From Isoetes taiwanensis (Eukaryota; Streptophyta; Lycopodiopsida; Isoetales; Isoetaceae), in the NCBI GenBank assembly GCA_021234155.1, contig JAJEKV010000014.1:18446652-18510651 (forward strand): 64,000 nt of DNA. The letters run 5' to 3'. Of this stretch, positions 35,131 through 47,640 are shown piece by piece. The stretch's first letter is position 1. Each line of letters starts with the position of its first letter. Below the pieces are notes generated by a model. That model was given only the letters and a program-made list of their open reading frames with translations, was not told the origin of the DNA and ran no database searches. Position numbers and translations under genes: made by a program.

Positions 35131-35840
35131 GTATAACATGATTTTATCTGGAATGTTAGAGAAATTAAAGGTCCTATTAAAAGAAGAAGAACTATTTCTC
35201 AAATCAGAACTAGTAATGCCGATGTGATATTGCTTCAAGAGCTTAAACTCCAAAATTTGAAAACTTCTAATCTTGGTGACTGATTTATTCCGGATCTCAC
35301 TTACTGATTGAAAATAATCGGTAGAAGTGGTGGCATCATCATGATCCGAAAAGCCTGGAAAGCATCTTGGGCCTTCTTCAATTCTCTTCCAAAATGTATG
35401 TCGCTACCTCCAACATCAAAAATTGCTTTTGGTATCATTAACATCTATGCCCCTACTTGCCCAAAAGGAGGGAGATGCTTGGACTGAAATTAGCTCTTGG
35501 TTGCAAAATAATTTATCTCTGATTGATTGTTGGTGGTGATTTCAACAATACCCCTTCATGAACATGAAACTAGGAATAATATCAATATGTTCCGCCATAA
35601 TCGAGAGATGTAATTAATACCTATCTCCCATTCTTCCTACTGCATGTTCCTTCATGCCTCCTTTTACTGTAGTCTAATAAACAAAAGGGGACAAAGGGTC
35701 TACGTGCCCTTGATAGATTTTTATGTCCGCAAATTCCCTAACTCCCCCCGCCTATGCCGATGCCGATGCCTTCTTTCGCCATGCCGGACAGCCGATGTCC
35801 GATCGTAAGCACCCTTGCTTCTGGATCATTGCAATCGGCC
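35131..35840 (+). pseudogene. Outer LINE (L1-type): ORF2 endonuclease part
   Basis: The plus strand carries the ordered motifs of an apurinic-type LINE endonuclease: WNVRE at about 35149, ADVILLQELKL at about 35213-35245, GRSGGIIMIRK at about 35322, GIINIYAP at about 35434 and GGDFNNT at 35531-35551. SNKQKGTKGLRALDRFL near 35670-35720 is the late TWSN...LDR block. Several frameshifts and stops interrupt it. The endonuclease nicks target DNA to start retrotransposition. The following reverse transcriptase is 6.3 kb further right because a second LINE is inserted between them. Confidence 0.8.
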
Positions 35841-37551
35841 TGGCCCATCTTGAATGTAGGGACTACATGGCTCCAAGTTCATGCTTAGGGCTTTAGGGGT
35901 TTTAAGTACACTTGAATGACTCCGCCATGTTGCAGCCGTCTGCAGAAATTTCCAAGGTAAAGCAGCGGTAATTGCAGACGCCGTTTTGTTTCTCGTTCAA
36001 ATTGACACTTTTCCGGGTCAGTGGTGCTGTGTGGTTTCTCAGGGCAAACCTAGACACTCTCACTCCATCAGATTCCTCTCTACATCCTGCGGTCGATTTT
36101 CATGTAAGTTGGGCTTGTTGGAAAGCTTCGTTCGCAGGGCTTTCCAAATCCGCCTTGTTTCGTGACACCGCATGCTTGTCTCTTGTTTCCGCTCAACCGC
36201 ATCTCTTCTCCCGGCCAGGTGCTAGGTTTTGGTGGCACCGGCACACACCGGATATCCGTGAGTTCATACAGCCACTTTCCTTTTGCCCTTTCTCAGCCCT
36301 TCTTGTTCTGCAACCCTAATTTGGGCAAAATAGAGCATACAAATTAATGCAAGGTTGAGCTAGCTCCAACATCTACTGACATTGCCATAGCCCAACCAAT
36401 CAGCCTTTGGCTCCCTAGTAGCCACCGCCACAACCTCGCCTACAACCCATCCCGTAAGTGCCCAACACACCACGGCTGACTTAATGCGAAAGCCGAAGCC
36501 TGGGAAGACCATGAAGCGGGGCCACCAAGGAAGAGGCCTCAAAGTGCAGGGAGAGACGCCTTCCATGATGAGGAGGCCCAGCCAAGGCCTAGCCGACCCA
36601 CAGCGCTACACAGTAATCCGCCAACAACCTTGGAGCCGCATCCAGCGAGGGTCGAGGCCAATGCTGCACGCCTTCTGCGTGCCTCCCGACAGAGGGAGAA
36701 ACATAACATCTCGATGCTGCGCAGCAGCTGGTGCCGTAAAAACCATCTAATCACGTAATTGAGGATCACAGCATCACGTGCATGATGGCATCCGCTACTA
36801 CAAGTTGAAAGACAAGAATAACGGCAGAGCTCGCAGAGGCGAGGGGGCTGTAGACACCGTAAGCTGGGCGTTTCATGGAAGCCGGGACGCAGGATGAACC
36901 GCAGCAGCAGAGACACCGTAACCCTCGCCCCTGATCCGTGCCGAGGTTGAGGAGGCCAAGGCCATCAAGACGAGATACGCAAAGCCACCTTCCGCCGAGG
37001 TCGAGGAGGCCGCCAATGCGGAGACAAGGAGTCCAGGCCGCCTGAAGCCAGCCGTGCGTAATCGAGCCTTCTGAGTAAAGGATTTAGCACGCAGACGAGC
37101 TATAAGAGCTTCGGCCGCCGCTGCTCCGAAGAAGGCAAGGGCCTCCATGCCGAGGCACAGAGCAACTCCACTACTGCACGGAGATGGCAAGACATGACAA
37201 CGCCCCCGCAAGAGTCGAAGCCCGTGACCGGAGAACGTAAAACCACAAAGAAAGAACACACCAACCCCCAACCCACCAACCTACGTGACGCCAACCTCGA
37301 ACACCATGACAATATCAGATTATCGTACGTCACAATTACCCCGGCCAGCCATATCCTATGCCCTCATCCACCTCAACCACCTCGTACCGCCAACTCCGTG
37401 AATCGAGATGCAGAGCCGCAATGGTAGTGCGAGGCCCGACGGAGAGCTCGAGAATATCTCACTTCCCCACTCCGCATTACGCATCTTGACCGGATGATAC
37501 CTCAAAGACCAGACCATCAGAAGGCGAAGGCCATGATCTAACGCTCGATCA

Positions 37552-38250
37552 GTGGTCATCTTCATACCAGAGCTGCAAGCTGTGAGCGTGGCCATCCCCA
37601 AGGCCAGTGGCCGGGTTGAAGGGGACGGCTTCAGAGTGTTGACCGACTTGACTCCCAAAGATAGCAAGAGACCCGGCGCGGAGCCGCCAAGTCGTGGATC
37701 GCCGCAGACATGGAGGGGCAAATGGCCGTCCGGGAAGGATGCGAATTCAAAGTACCAAACAGTGGATGCAGTACTCCTCGAGTCCCTCCGAGGGGCCCGG
37801 GACCACCACTACCATCGGACCATGTATGGCGTTCGCCACTGGGGCCAGGGTTCGCGGTTCAACAGGTATCCGAATCGGGCTGCGGGCTTCCTGGGCGGCG
37901 TATGGGGACAGCTCTCAACTCGCCACATGGACATGGACCTTATCTTCCTCATGGAAACATGGGAACATGGTGGTCACAAAGCTACCCGATTTGCCAGATA
38001 CCAACAAGCATTCGCCTTCTCAATGAGTGCACCGAACGAGATTACCTGAGGAATTGCGGTTATTACCTGCATGCTCCTTGGCCCACCTGCCTCCCGCGCA
38101 TGTGCACAACATACCTCGTGGGTACGCAGTGGGTAGAATGTTGATGGCAAAATTTCTCTCTTTGTGGCGCGCTTGCTACTTCCCACATGCCTAAAGCAAC
38201 TTTTACCACACGACTTGGATGATAAAAGGTGAGCCCTATGTCGATCTATA
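37552..38250 (+). pseudogene. Nested LINE: endonuclease remnant
   Basis: An open frame at 37552-38049 includes MDMDLIFLMETWEHGG. LINE endonucleases have an (I/L)xxLxETW block, with the catalytic Glu, at this place. Upstream residues (GDGFRVLTDLTPKDSKR and a Gly/Arg-rich stretch) are not recognisable. Downstream the frame is lost, though GEPYVDL near 38230 may be later endonuclease sequence in another frame. Opposite-strand frames in this GC-rich region are by-products of composition. Confidence 0.55.
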
Positions 38251-39559
38251 GGCTTATGACATACATCAAGTTACGCATAATTGGGCAAGGCCATGTTGTT
38301 GAGACTTTCAATGCCGCTATTGCAAGGTAGGAGATCCCAAAATTCAGACCTCCACTGATGTGTTGCAATGGATCCCCCACGAGATGGTTTGGCTGGCGGA
38401 AGGCCGATGACGCCTGTGACACTAAGATGGCCTAAGTAAATGGCCAAGGCTTCGGGCGCATTTTGACTGGCCATTTGTAATGGCTAGGCACCTCCACCAG
38501 CTTCACTTGTAGACGTGGAGAACCAGGGGGCAGACCAAAGGTGGTGGATTACGTAAGCTAGCAGACGCAGCAATGCCTACATACACTTGATCACTGCCAG
38601 TTGTTCGACAGAGGTCGACGTAGAAGTGTAATTCCACCATCACCCCTCGTTTCGCAGTATAGATTGGCAAAGCAACCGAAAGCACCTATCGCCTAACACC
38701 CCATGTACCACTTGCCATGTCTGACTATGACTGGCGCTACGGCCTATGCGTATATGGACATGAGCCGAGGCCGCAGCCCCCACACTTCCCGCTAAATAAA
38801 GATACCTACCAAATTCGAACTTCCTTCTCGAGGTAGGGATAGATGCTGTGGGAGAGGCCGCTCGACGCATCCACAGGTCGCAACCACCTTCCCCTAATCA
38901 CCGGTTCACATCTAATGCTCCGAGTCAAAACGATGGCTCCGCCATGTTGACCCCACCATTCGCCCGTTGTGCCGCCCCAGGTTAATACTGGGCCTCTTCC
39001 CCGCTAAGACCGTTATGCCGTGTACCTTATGAGCACCAAACCATCAGCATGTTTGGTCTACTAGACCGCCACCTCAGGCCTTCTCGGAGAAAGGTCTGAA
39101 AGTAAGCCTCGCATGTTCCCCACAGAAATATTAATACTCTCCCTGAACAATGGTGAGATACTTGCAAGAACAGAGGACCCGGATGGGAAGTCGGGCGCTA
39201 GCATTCTCCGCAGCATTGTGCCTAGCAGACCGGGTTGCCACCGTGTATGGGATGTCATAATGGCCCGCAACGCCACAATCCGAAGGCGCCAGACGGATGG
39301 TATGCGTGCGTAGCTTCATGGGGTCGCCCCAATGGTGCTCCGCTTCACAAAGACTTCAACAGTATCGTAAGAAGGCTTCCCCGCAATGGACCAAAGAGAG
39401 TTGTGCCCATATGGCCAAAGCAAGCAGGGACCCCCACGTACCTGCTAACTATCGCACTAATATGGTCGGCTCGCCTTTGCCAAGTTGCTTCACGGATTCT
39501 CGAAAGCAAATGAATCTATTACCCCTTTTGGGTGTGAGGATGGAGAAGTGCTGCTCACG

Positions 39560-40400
39560 CAGTAAAGCCTCGCCCTCGCAGATTCTACTATTGACCATAC
39601 CTTCACTCTCATGTAACACTCATAGAGATAGCCGAATCAACTTTTCAATCCTGCACGCTGTTTTGTGGATTTTGCAAAGGCTTTTGACAAAGGCTCTGAT
39701 AAGTTGTGATGACGAGATACCGGGACCTCCGCTGACTAAGCAGTAATGCTATATACGTATTATAATGAGGCTTGTCTTTGCCGCTCCCACACTGCCTGGG
39801 AGCCCGCTGTTGGGGTAGCATCGGGGTGCTTGTGGCCTCTATCCCCAACACTCTTCTACATATCAATTCTAGAAGAATGGCTAACCATACCCGGGAGGGG
39901 GCGCCGCTTGATGCACCAAGCATAACCGGCAACTCATATATTTACGATGTTGACCGCCAAAGATATACCCCGTGAGGACATGCAACACCACCGGATGCTT
40001 TCATTAATTTCTCCTCGCCAATTCACCGGCATGAGAGTTAATCCTGCCAAGACTAGGGTGTCAGCCGGTCCCATCATCCCAAGACTCCACGCCTTCCTCA
40101 TTCACTTACCAAAAGCGGTGGAGGTGGCTCACCTTATAAGTATTTGGGCATTGAGTTTCTACTACCACAATAATCGATGCATCCACGTTACGTCACCGCA
40201 GTCGAAAGCCCTCAGATGCAATGCAAAACAACAAATACAAGGCGTAGTTGTATGCATGGGCCGTGCACACTGTCTGTGGCCTGCTGAACCTGCCCCTCCC
40301 TATGGGCGTATGTGGGGGGCCAGCTGGGAGACCACCACCACTTGGAACGCATCTAGAGCAGGCAATGTAAGGCCTTCTTTTGCCCCGCACTGAAAGTGAA
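39560..40400 (+). pseudogene. Nested LINE: reverse-transcriptase remnant
   Basis: CFVDFAKAFD (39659-39688) is the RT motif A region with the catalytic Asp. VGVASGCLWPLSPTLFY (39809-39859) is the Q-G-x-PLSP motif B region, with the conserved Gln replaced by Ser and one extra residue. The YADD motif C expected near 39930 is destroyed. FTGMRVNPAKTRV (40021-40059) is the block after motif C; the YKYLG block is barely visible after it. Stops and frameshifts separate the motifs. The post-YADD block resembles the fragment at 3.1-3.6 kb on the minus strand. Confidence 0.7.
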
Positions 40401-41995
40401 ATCCACGGCCCCATATCGATCTTTGCCTGTGAGATGTGCTTTCCTTCCATTACAGAGGGTCATACTGAACGCCACATTATTTACTTCCGTAAGGTGGTGG
40501 CTATGGATGAAGTCTCACCGCTTCAATCGTGGTTGCCCTTAAGGCCAAATTTGTCTAAGCATAATTTAGAAGCCAGTCCGCGTAATAATGAGTTGCAAGA
40601 TTTGTTATGCCGGGCGTATCGTTTTCAGACATGAATGTTTTTATAGAAATCTAGGCAAATCATGGCCAATATTTTGCCAAGATTTAAGTAAGTCTTTATT
40701 TTTCAAGTGCAATTTCGGTGTTATTCACCCAAGATCCATATTTAATCAAGGACACAAACACATTATAACTATAGTTGCAATGGCGCAATACCACAACTTA
40801 ACCTTGCAAATGGGAATGTGGCTTATCCAGAGATAAAATAAATCTATTAGAAGGATGTCTCAGAAAATATGCTCTCCAAGGCATCCTAGAAGCTTAAAAT
40901 TATCATATGTACCCTGGATGGGATATGGAGAATAGATTAGGTTATAAAGAAAGCCTAGGAATATTAGGCTTACTCCTTAAGAAATCTTCTAGAAGGAGGG
41001 CAAGGATATGTAATCCATAGTTATGATGCTTAGTGGATGCGCGAATTTTCAAATAAATGTAGATTTGTTTGTAGAAACGCTATTAATTTTTATTTTTTTT
41101 CATCTATAACGCCCTACTAAACCATAGCATCAAAATTTCTCATACCCTTAAAAAATAGCCTTGGCTTAACTTTTGTCCTATACACCCCGCCTGCTAACCT
41201 TGCTTTAAAGGGCGAGGCCCGGGCAACACTCAAAGCCTCAGCTGAAAGACAAGCAAGCCCAAAGGGTTCTCGCTGATGGAACGTGCGTGCACACAGATGT
41301 GGACCAAGCGCATACACCGGCGCGAACGGGCCGCCTTGAAGCAAGCATTCTGATGCTTGCTTCATGGCCAAGCTTTGGGATGCGCAGGCCTTGGCTACAT
41401 GTCAAGGTGGGCAAATTATCTACGTTGTGCCAATCCCATGCTCACGGGCTCACACCACTACCTCGCCGCACTCCATCTACCCAAGCGAAAAGCCGCCAGG
41501 TGATTGCTTCCATTCGCGACAGTGCACAATTCACCTCCTCGTGATTGAGACACAGAGATGGATTCGTGGAGCCGCTGCGGAGGACGAGTCCGCTATTGCC
41601 GCTAACATGGCCATCGAGGATGAAAGCTTTCACGCCTCTAGGCTCGTCTCTGGCCAGTATTGCTATTATCCGCCGCAGATGCTCTCCTAAGTTATTTGTG
41701 CCCCATCGTGCCCGCATGAGCTACCGAGCACTACCGTAGGCTTGTTGGGATCCTACCGAGGTAAATAGGGATGGATACGCTTAATTCGCGAAGCCCCATG
41801 TCCGATATTAAACCTCAAATTGGGACTGTGATTATGTATATAACGCAAGATGTCGCGATCCCTATTGCTACTAGTTTTCCTCCGGGGCCCTTCTCGGCTG
41901 GGTTTTTAACTCCTCGTAGTAATACGCCCGGGTGCTCTCTCTTGTACTCCTGTATCCCATAGGCCAGCTTGGTCCTCAGGGATCTATAAAATCAT

Positions 41996-42015
41996 ATTCT
42001 ATTCTATTCTATTCT
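41996..42015 (+). repeat. (ATTCT)4 tail of the nested LINE
   Basis: Four exact ATTCT units follow GGGATCTATAAAATCAT. Short tandem tails in place of poly(A) are known for some LINE families. It marks the right edge of the nested insertion. Confidence 0.8.
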
Positions 42016-42059
42016 CTCTTGGGATAATTGTTTTGTTACAAGTGATGAAGGGAACATTA

Positions 42060-45000
42060 TTTCTCGATCACCAACTACATAGTAATGACTCAAATTCCAA
42101 GGATGGAAATATCCCCTACAAATTCAATTGTGCTCTTCTTTGAAAATGAGTCTTTCAGGAATGGTTTCAAGGCATTCTATCAAAGAACTTCCACCCACTA
42201 CGCCGCCAATCTATGAAAAAGTTTTATTGGAAGATCAAGGAGGCAAAAAAGTTGGATTAAAGAATGGTCAAAGAAGGCTGATTCTGCTAAATCAAGGAGA
42301 AAAGAGCAGCTTGGCCAAGATCCCCGGCCGCATGGAGATCCTACAATCTTAACTCAAGTGGGTGAAGAATTGGTTGAAAACTATCTCAAAAGTATTGAAG
42401 AGATTGATGCTAGAAGCTCAACAATCATGTAAAGTCAAATTTAACAAAGAAATGGATTGTGGTAGCTCAAGGTTCCTTTTAAAGTAGCCAAAGCTGTGAT
42501 CGCTTCGTAAATCCTATTATCAAGTCTTAACCCATGCGATTATGCTTAGATGATCCAAAGATCATAAGATCCTTTTTCATGACAATTATGCTCTTTTTCT
42601 AAAGTCAATTTCATCAAATTGACTCTAAGAGAGATGAAATTCCTTGAGCCGATAGACAAGATATCCCTTCTTCTATCGACACCATGGGTGATCTATTTAT
42701 TGCACCTCCCCGGGCTGAGGACTTAAATTCTCTTAAGGTTTTGGAGATCTTTTCGCAAGTGCAAGTCCCCTCGGTCCCGATGGCATTCCTAGTGAATTCT
42801 AAGATCCATTTCGATCTTTGAAAGCCGAGCATATCTCCCAATGGTAAGGGTTTTGGGAAGTGAATCACCAGACTCTTCTATCTCTCGCCGCCTCATCAGC
42901 TCTTTATCCCTAAAATGTAATAATCCACCGCTTGATTGAGACTCCATATTTGTGCCAAAAGTCATTGCCAATAGAATCAAAGATTATCTCCAAAAAAATA
43001 TTTCTGCTATCAATCATTTACCTAAAAGATTTATTTTGGATAACTATATTATCGCTTATGGAAGGCCTTCTCATTGGAATAAAATTCCAACCGTGAATTG
43101 TGTGCTCCTAAAATTAGACTTCAAGAGAGTTTCTTTGACAATCAAGTAGATCGGGATTTTCGGGACTATTTCTCCTCGCCTAAATTTGGCTTCCATCCTA
43201 AACTCAAAGCTTTTTGATCCATGACATTCACTCAAATTCTGTCACACATAATGGATCTCCTCTCATTTCTTCCCCTATCTCAGGAAAAGTTAAAGGTGGT
43301 CACTTCCATTGCTCCATACCTTTTCTTAATTGTGGCTGAAATGCTAACAAGGGCGCTCTATATTTCCAAAATTTCGGGAGATTAAGGCCTTGAAATGCCC
43401 AATAGTGGACTGTCTTAATACCATTGTTTGCATGATACTTTTGCTTTTCTCATAGCCGATTCTCTAATAATAAGCTTTTCCTCGAAATCATCAAGCAATT
43501 CCCTACCGCTTCTCAGGTTCATCTAAATCTAGCAAAACTGTGATCATAGGATAATATTCACCAAACTTCTGCTGATATCAAAGTTCTTAACCGCAACTGC
43601 TTCTACTTTGTTGAATGGCTCTCTCTTAATCCTTCCGAAAGGTCTTTAGCAACCTATCATTGATAGAATTAAGAGGAAGTTGAATCATTTGTGCTGTGCA
43701 GGACCACATTACTAAGCAATCCGCCCCTGCCAGCTCCTCACATCTACTTTTCTTCCGCCTAGCGGGTTCTAAAGCTACTTATCATGAAATTGAGAAATTA
43801 GTAAAGAAGATTCATTCGAAGGGTCCTTATCATTTAGTAGTCAAATTATGCTGCCAAGCCAAAAATTTGGTGGTCTAGGTTGTAAAACTCATCTGCTGTG
43901 CCCGTGTCCTGGCCGGGAAATACACACATGTGTGGAACTCAGATCTAATTCTAGTCCCGCTTCCTCAATTTGTCACCTCGGCTTATGTTTCACCGATGGT
44001 CACCCTTCCTTAAGTCATTATGCCTGATTTCGCTTTCTCTAATAATCTCCACCCTAGTCCTAATACTTCCCTCTCATGAGGAATATATAATCATGGCTTG
44101 AATAAAGTTCAATCTTGTTTCAAATATACGCCTCATGACCTTAATCTATAAATGTCTATTTTCTCGAGTCTTATCCTCAATGATCATGCAACAATGTTTT
44201 GGCTCGAGGCACCTAAGAATTTATAAAAAATGGACTCAATTCATGGTTTCGCATTCCCCGAAAGATCTATAGATAGATGGTAAGTTTATATCTGGATAGC
44301 CTTTAAGAGAAATTTACAAGGAACCTCAAGTGATGTAAAGATATATTACTATATCGATCCATTCTTCCTCACCCTCGCTTAATAATGGTGCCTAAAGCAA
44401 CTAACTCGAACTTAGATGGTAAATGCTTCATTATAAGGTAAGCGTGATTTACTAATCATTAATGAATTCGTATGCTCCTCAAAAGCATCATCCAAGTGGC
44501 TCATTCTCCTCAAGAGGATGGTAAGATTCTCGCTTAAGTGGCATTCTTATCGTTTTCCTGCTGTAAGTTTCTTTATCCGCTCCCGCAAATAAAAGTATTT
44601 CTACCCCGCAAGTGATCTCCGTGAGATATGATAAGAGCTTTTCCAAACCGCCTGTTTGGGTAAAAGATGGAAGAGAGCATTGAAATATATATTTCTCGTT
44701 CTAAGCTTAATTTTTTTTTTGTCTCTGTCTAATGAGAAGCTTGGCTATCTTTTCCTATGAAAGCAATACATCTCTTAACCTATATTCAAAACAATTGTGC
44801 CTTTGCCAACACTATTATGTTCATCATTCTTTATGGAATATTTGGAAAGCAAGAAATAGAGTTGTGTATGGTAAGAAGAACTTCTATCTTTGGATTAAGA
44901 TGCATTTTCGCCTTTTGATATTGAATCTAATGCAATAGCTCACAAAAGAAAATTACCACAAGTACAACAGAAGTGGACTCAATTGGTGCTTTTAGGGGCT

Positions 45001-45840
45001 TTTGATTTGTTTGCATCTAGTTTATGTGTCATTAATTTAACTCAGATTTTGTGATGGTGCTAGTATATCTAAGAGTATGTAAAGAAAGCCTGAGAGTTGG
45101 AAGACACTAAGAAGGATGCAGTCAAGAACTTGAGCTTTTCTCGAGCAAATACGAATGGACTGGGACCAAGAGCAGGCAAGAAAAAACAAGTCTGTAATTC
45201 AAGCCTTAAGAGAAGTGACCCGATGTTCGTGATGTCGACTTTCTCACAATGTACCACTATTACATGTCAAAAATTAGTTCTCAAGATAGCTGTGGAGTCG
45301 TACTACACACGCATAGACTTCAAGCATTTATACGGTTCCTTACTCGCTTAAGGAAATTGAATCCTCTTGTATCATGACATTGCCGAGAAGATCATGACAC
45401 CCCATCTTTGATCCGCCGTGACCTTTCTACTCATACTTTAATGCCAACCGGACTCCCTTTGCTCTTAAGCCCGCCATTTTCCTAATCTTATATCCGAACT
45501 CGGGATTGGTATCTCACCAACCCAACATCTTTTGCCTTAACCTTGCTTCCTAATCTTGTTTTGGTTTTGGCTATAGGCGTGATAGGAAGAATTTGGCCGG
45601 GTCGCGGACTCTTTACTATCACAAATCGCATCATATTTGAATATATTGACTTTCCTCTTAACGAGTCAAACTTCAACTCACTACATCTTTTGACTAGTTT
45701 TCCACTATTTCATGATAGATAAAATTTATATTTCCTTGCTTCAATGATCTATGCTATTCTTAGCAAAGTCAACCATGTAATCGCTTTTTCTTGATTAATG
45801 GAAAAACCAATTCTTACTCTCAAAAAAAAAAAAAAAAAAA
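42060..45840 (+). pseudogene. Outer LINE (L1-type): reverse transcriptase to 3' end
   Basis: The linker KIKEAKKVGLKNGQRRLI at about 42231 is followed by the RT entry motif GPDGIPSEF at about 42774-42800. IANRIKDYLQKNIS and LKLDFKR (RT motif A, 43108-43128) come next, in the open frame 42952-43146. Then a NGSPLISF/PISGK-like stretch at about 43250-43290 covers the motif B region. SLWNIWKARN at 44828-44857 is typical of the C-terminal zinc-binding RT-associated region. The element ends in TTCTTGATTAATGG and a 19-base poly(A) run at 45822-45840. Frame is lost many times, so it is inactive. Together with 35131-35840 this is one LINE split by the nested insertion. Confidence 0.8.
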
Positions 45841-46620
45841 GGGGTGACCTAGCAAACCCACTAATGATCTATAGTGCAATTGCAGATTCCTTTTTGAAAA
45901 ATTAAAATTTTGACATGTTTTGGAGATTTTTATCGGGAGAAATTTTCAAATTAATAGGCTGCAATTTAAAACAAGCATTTTTCGAAGGCAACCATAAAAT
46001 ACAATTTGCACAACGAAAATAATTACACAATTGAGGAAGATATAAGGGAAAAAAAGATTAGATATATTTTTCAACTTAAGGAAACAACACTTTTAACGGT
46101 GCACATATCATGTCACAAGTGGTACAAAATTCAAAGATCAAGAGGAACCTTTCTATAAAAGAGAGGTTCTTTGTCATCTTTTTCAATTGTACCAATAATA
46201 ACAAGAATGGGTTCTTGTTCCACTAGTTCTTTCAATTTCTCCACCTCATCAAGGGGAATAAGTGAGTACATGCAAGATCATCTTTATTCCCTATCAACGG
46301 TGATAGAAACTCAAAGCTTATTAGGAGATCATATAAATCCGAGTCTTAAATCATAAGTTATGCTATTTTAATATTAATAAAGAAATCAGAGAAATTTCGT
46401 ATGATTTACTTAGACCATAACTTGAGATTTCGGAATCCGATTCAGAAGATATTAACTTTCATGGAAATCTCAACCTCTTCTACAATATATCTGAAAGACT
46501 CATTCTCATTTGGATCGTCATAAAAAAGTTATGATCATTTCCATAAAAATACCCCCAAAACTAGGGGCGTTTTGTTAATTTTAGCAAAACATAAGGGTAT
46601 TTCAGAGTTTTTCCCTTATT
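45841..46620. other. No gene recognised; LTR-like text near 46400-46550
   Basis: The wording around 46408-46550 (CATAACTTGAGATTTCGGAA, then a run ending AAAAAGTTATGATCATTTCC) resembles sequence often found inside plant LTRs, but I see no ends or coding. Confidence 0.3.
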
Positions 46621-46626
46621 TTATTT

Positions 46627-47640
46627 ATGTCGTCATAAGCAATCTATAATTTTGTCGTCATAGACAACGGAAAAAAGAGTATAAAGAATATATTGCTTGC
46701 ATATGGCATCATAGACATGTCTATGTATGCATAATGCCAAAGCTATCAAAACAATTATCAGATGCCTGTCGGCATTGCCCGTGAGCCTAAAAATAAAGAA
46801 TAAATGATGAACTTGAACATGAAATCTTATGATTAAAGAAAAATATGCAAAATTCAGAAAGAAAATGGAGAACAAAACTGCAAAATCTAATGCAAAAAAT
46901 CCAACAAAAAGAGCATTGAAAAGCTCAAAATTTGACAATACGGTAGTTACAGATAGAAATCAAACAAATTTTGCACAAAGGGTGTCAAATTTTGTACCTG
47001 TTTATGCATATTACTTTGAATAATTTGAAAATTAGAGGCAAGCAGCCAGCTCCTTAGGCGCAGTAAGGCACTCTATCAGATTCATCAAAGTATCACATAA
47101 ATAAACAAATAGGTTAAACAGGTTAGAGATGGATCCAGACGGCTTACACGGATTTTTACATGTCACTTTAGCATCCAGGCTGATTCAGATATGAGGAATT
47201 CGAACTTTGAAGAGCCCTTTCGATTTGGAAGAATCCTGGGTGCCGGATTTGAGAAATCACATCAAGCCAAGTTTTGTTCCAAAAAAAACGCCATTATGCC
47301 GCCACAGTTTTTAATAGCTTTTTTTATTTCTTTGGCTATGCCGTCATAGGCCTAGGGCCTTCTAATTTTTTTTTCCTATGCCGTCATAGACTTAGGGTTT
47401 TATTTTTTTCTCCATAGCTTTTCTTAAAACCACTTCACCTAAACTATAATATTTAAATCGCTGCCTAAAAATTGTCTATATCTATGCCATCATAGACTTG
47501 TCCTTACGCTTTTAGTCATCTTATCTTATCTTTATCTTTATTCTTGTTTTTCAAGAAAAAAAATTTGCCTTCGCCTATACCTTCATAGGTAGATGACTCT
47601 CTAAATATTGTTTTTACACTTACGCCATCATAGGCATGTC
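46627..47640. repeat. Dispersed short repeat YRYGCCRTCATAGRC, about 8 copies
   Basis: Near-identical 12-15 bp motifs with core GYCRTCATAG occur at about 46629, 46652, 46702, 47338, 47381, 47482, 47574 and 47620, all on the plus strand, at uneven intervals of 20-120 bp within the clusters. Intervening DNA is T-rich and unrelated. It may be a degenerate minisatellite. Confidence 0.7.

Larger units (their letters stand above)
35841..42015 (+). mobile_element. Nested GC-rich LINE inserted in the outer LINE (ends approximate)
   Basis: A block of clearly higher GC content separates the endonuclease and reverse transcriptase of the outer LINE. It contains its own decayed LINE motifs in order on the plus strand: endonuclease LIFLMETW at about 37939, RT CFVDFAKAFD at 39659-39688, PLSPTLF at 39836-39856 and FTGMRVNPAKTRV at 40021-40059. 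It ends in an (ATTCT)n tail at 41996-42015. The left boundary is a guess from composition. No target-site duplication could be confirmed. Confidence 0.7.

Noticed and set aside
36539-37271. Long minus-strand frames (125 and 132 codons)
   Set aside because: They lie in the GC-rich nested LINE, where stop codons are rare on all frames. They are Ala/Arg/Ser-rich with no motif and oppose the LINE's coding strand.
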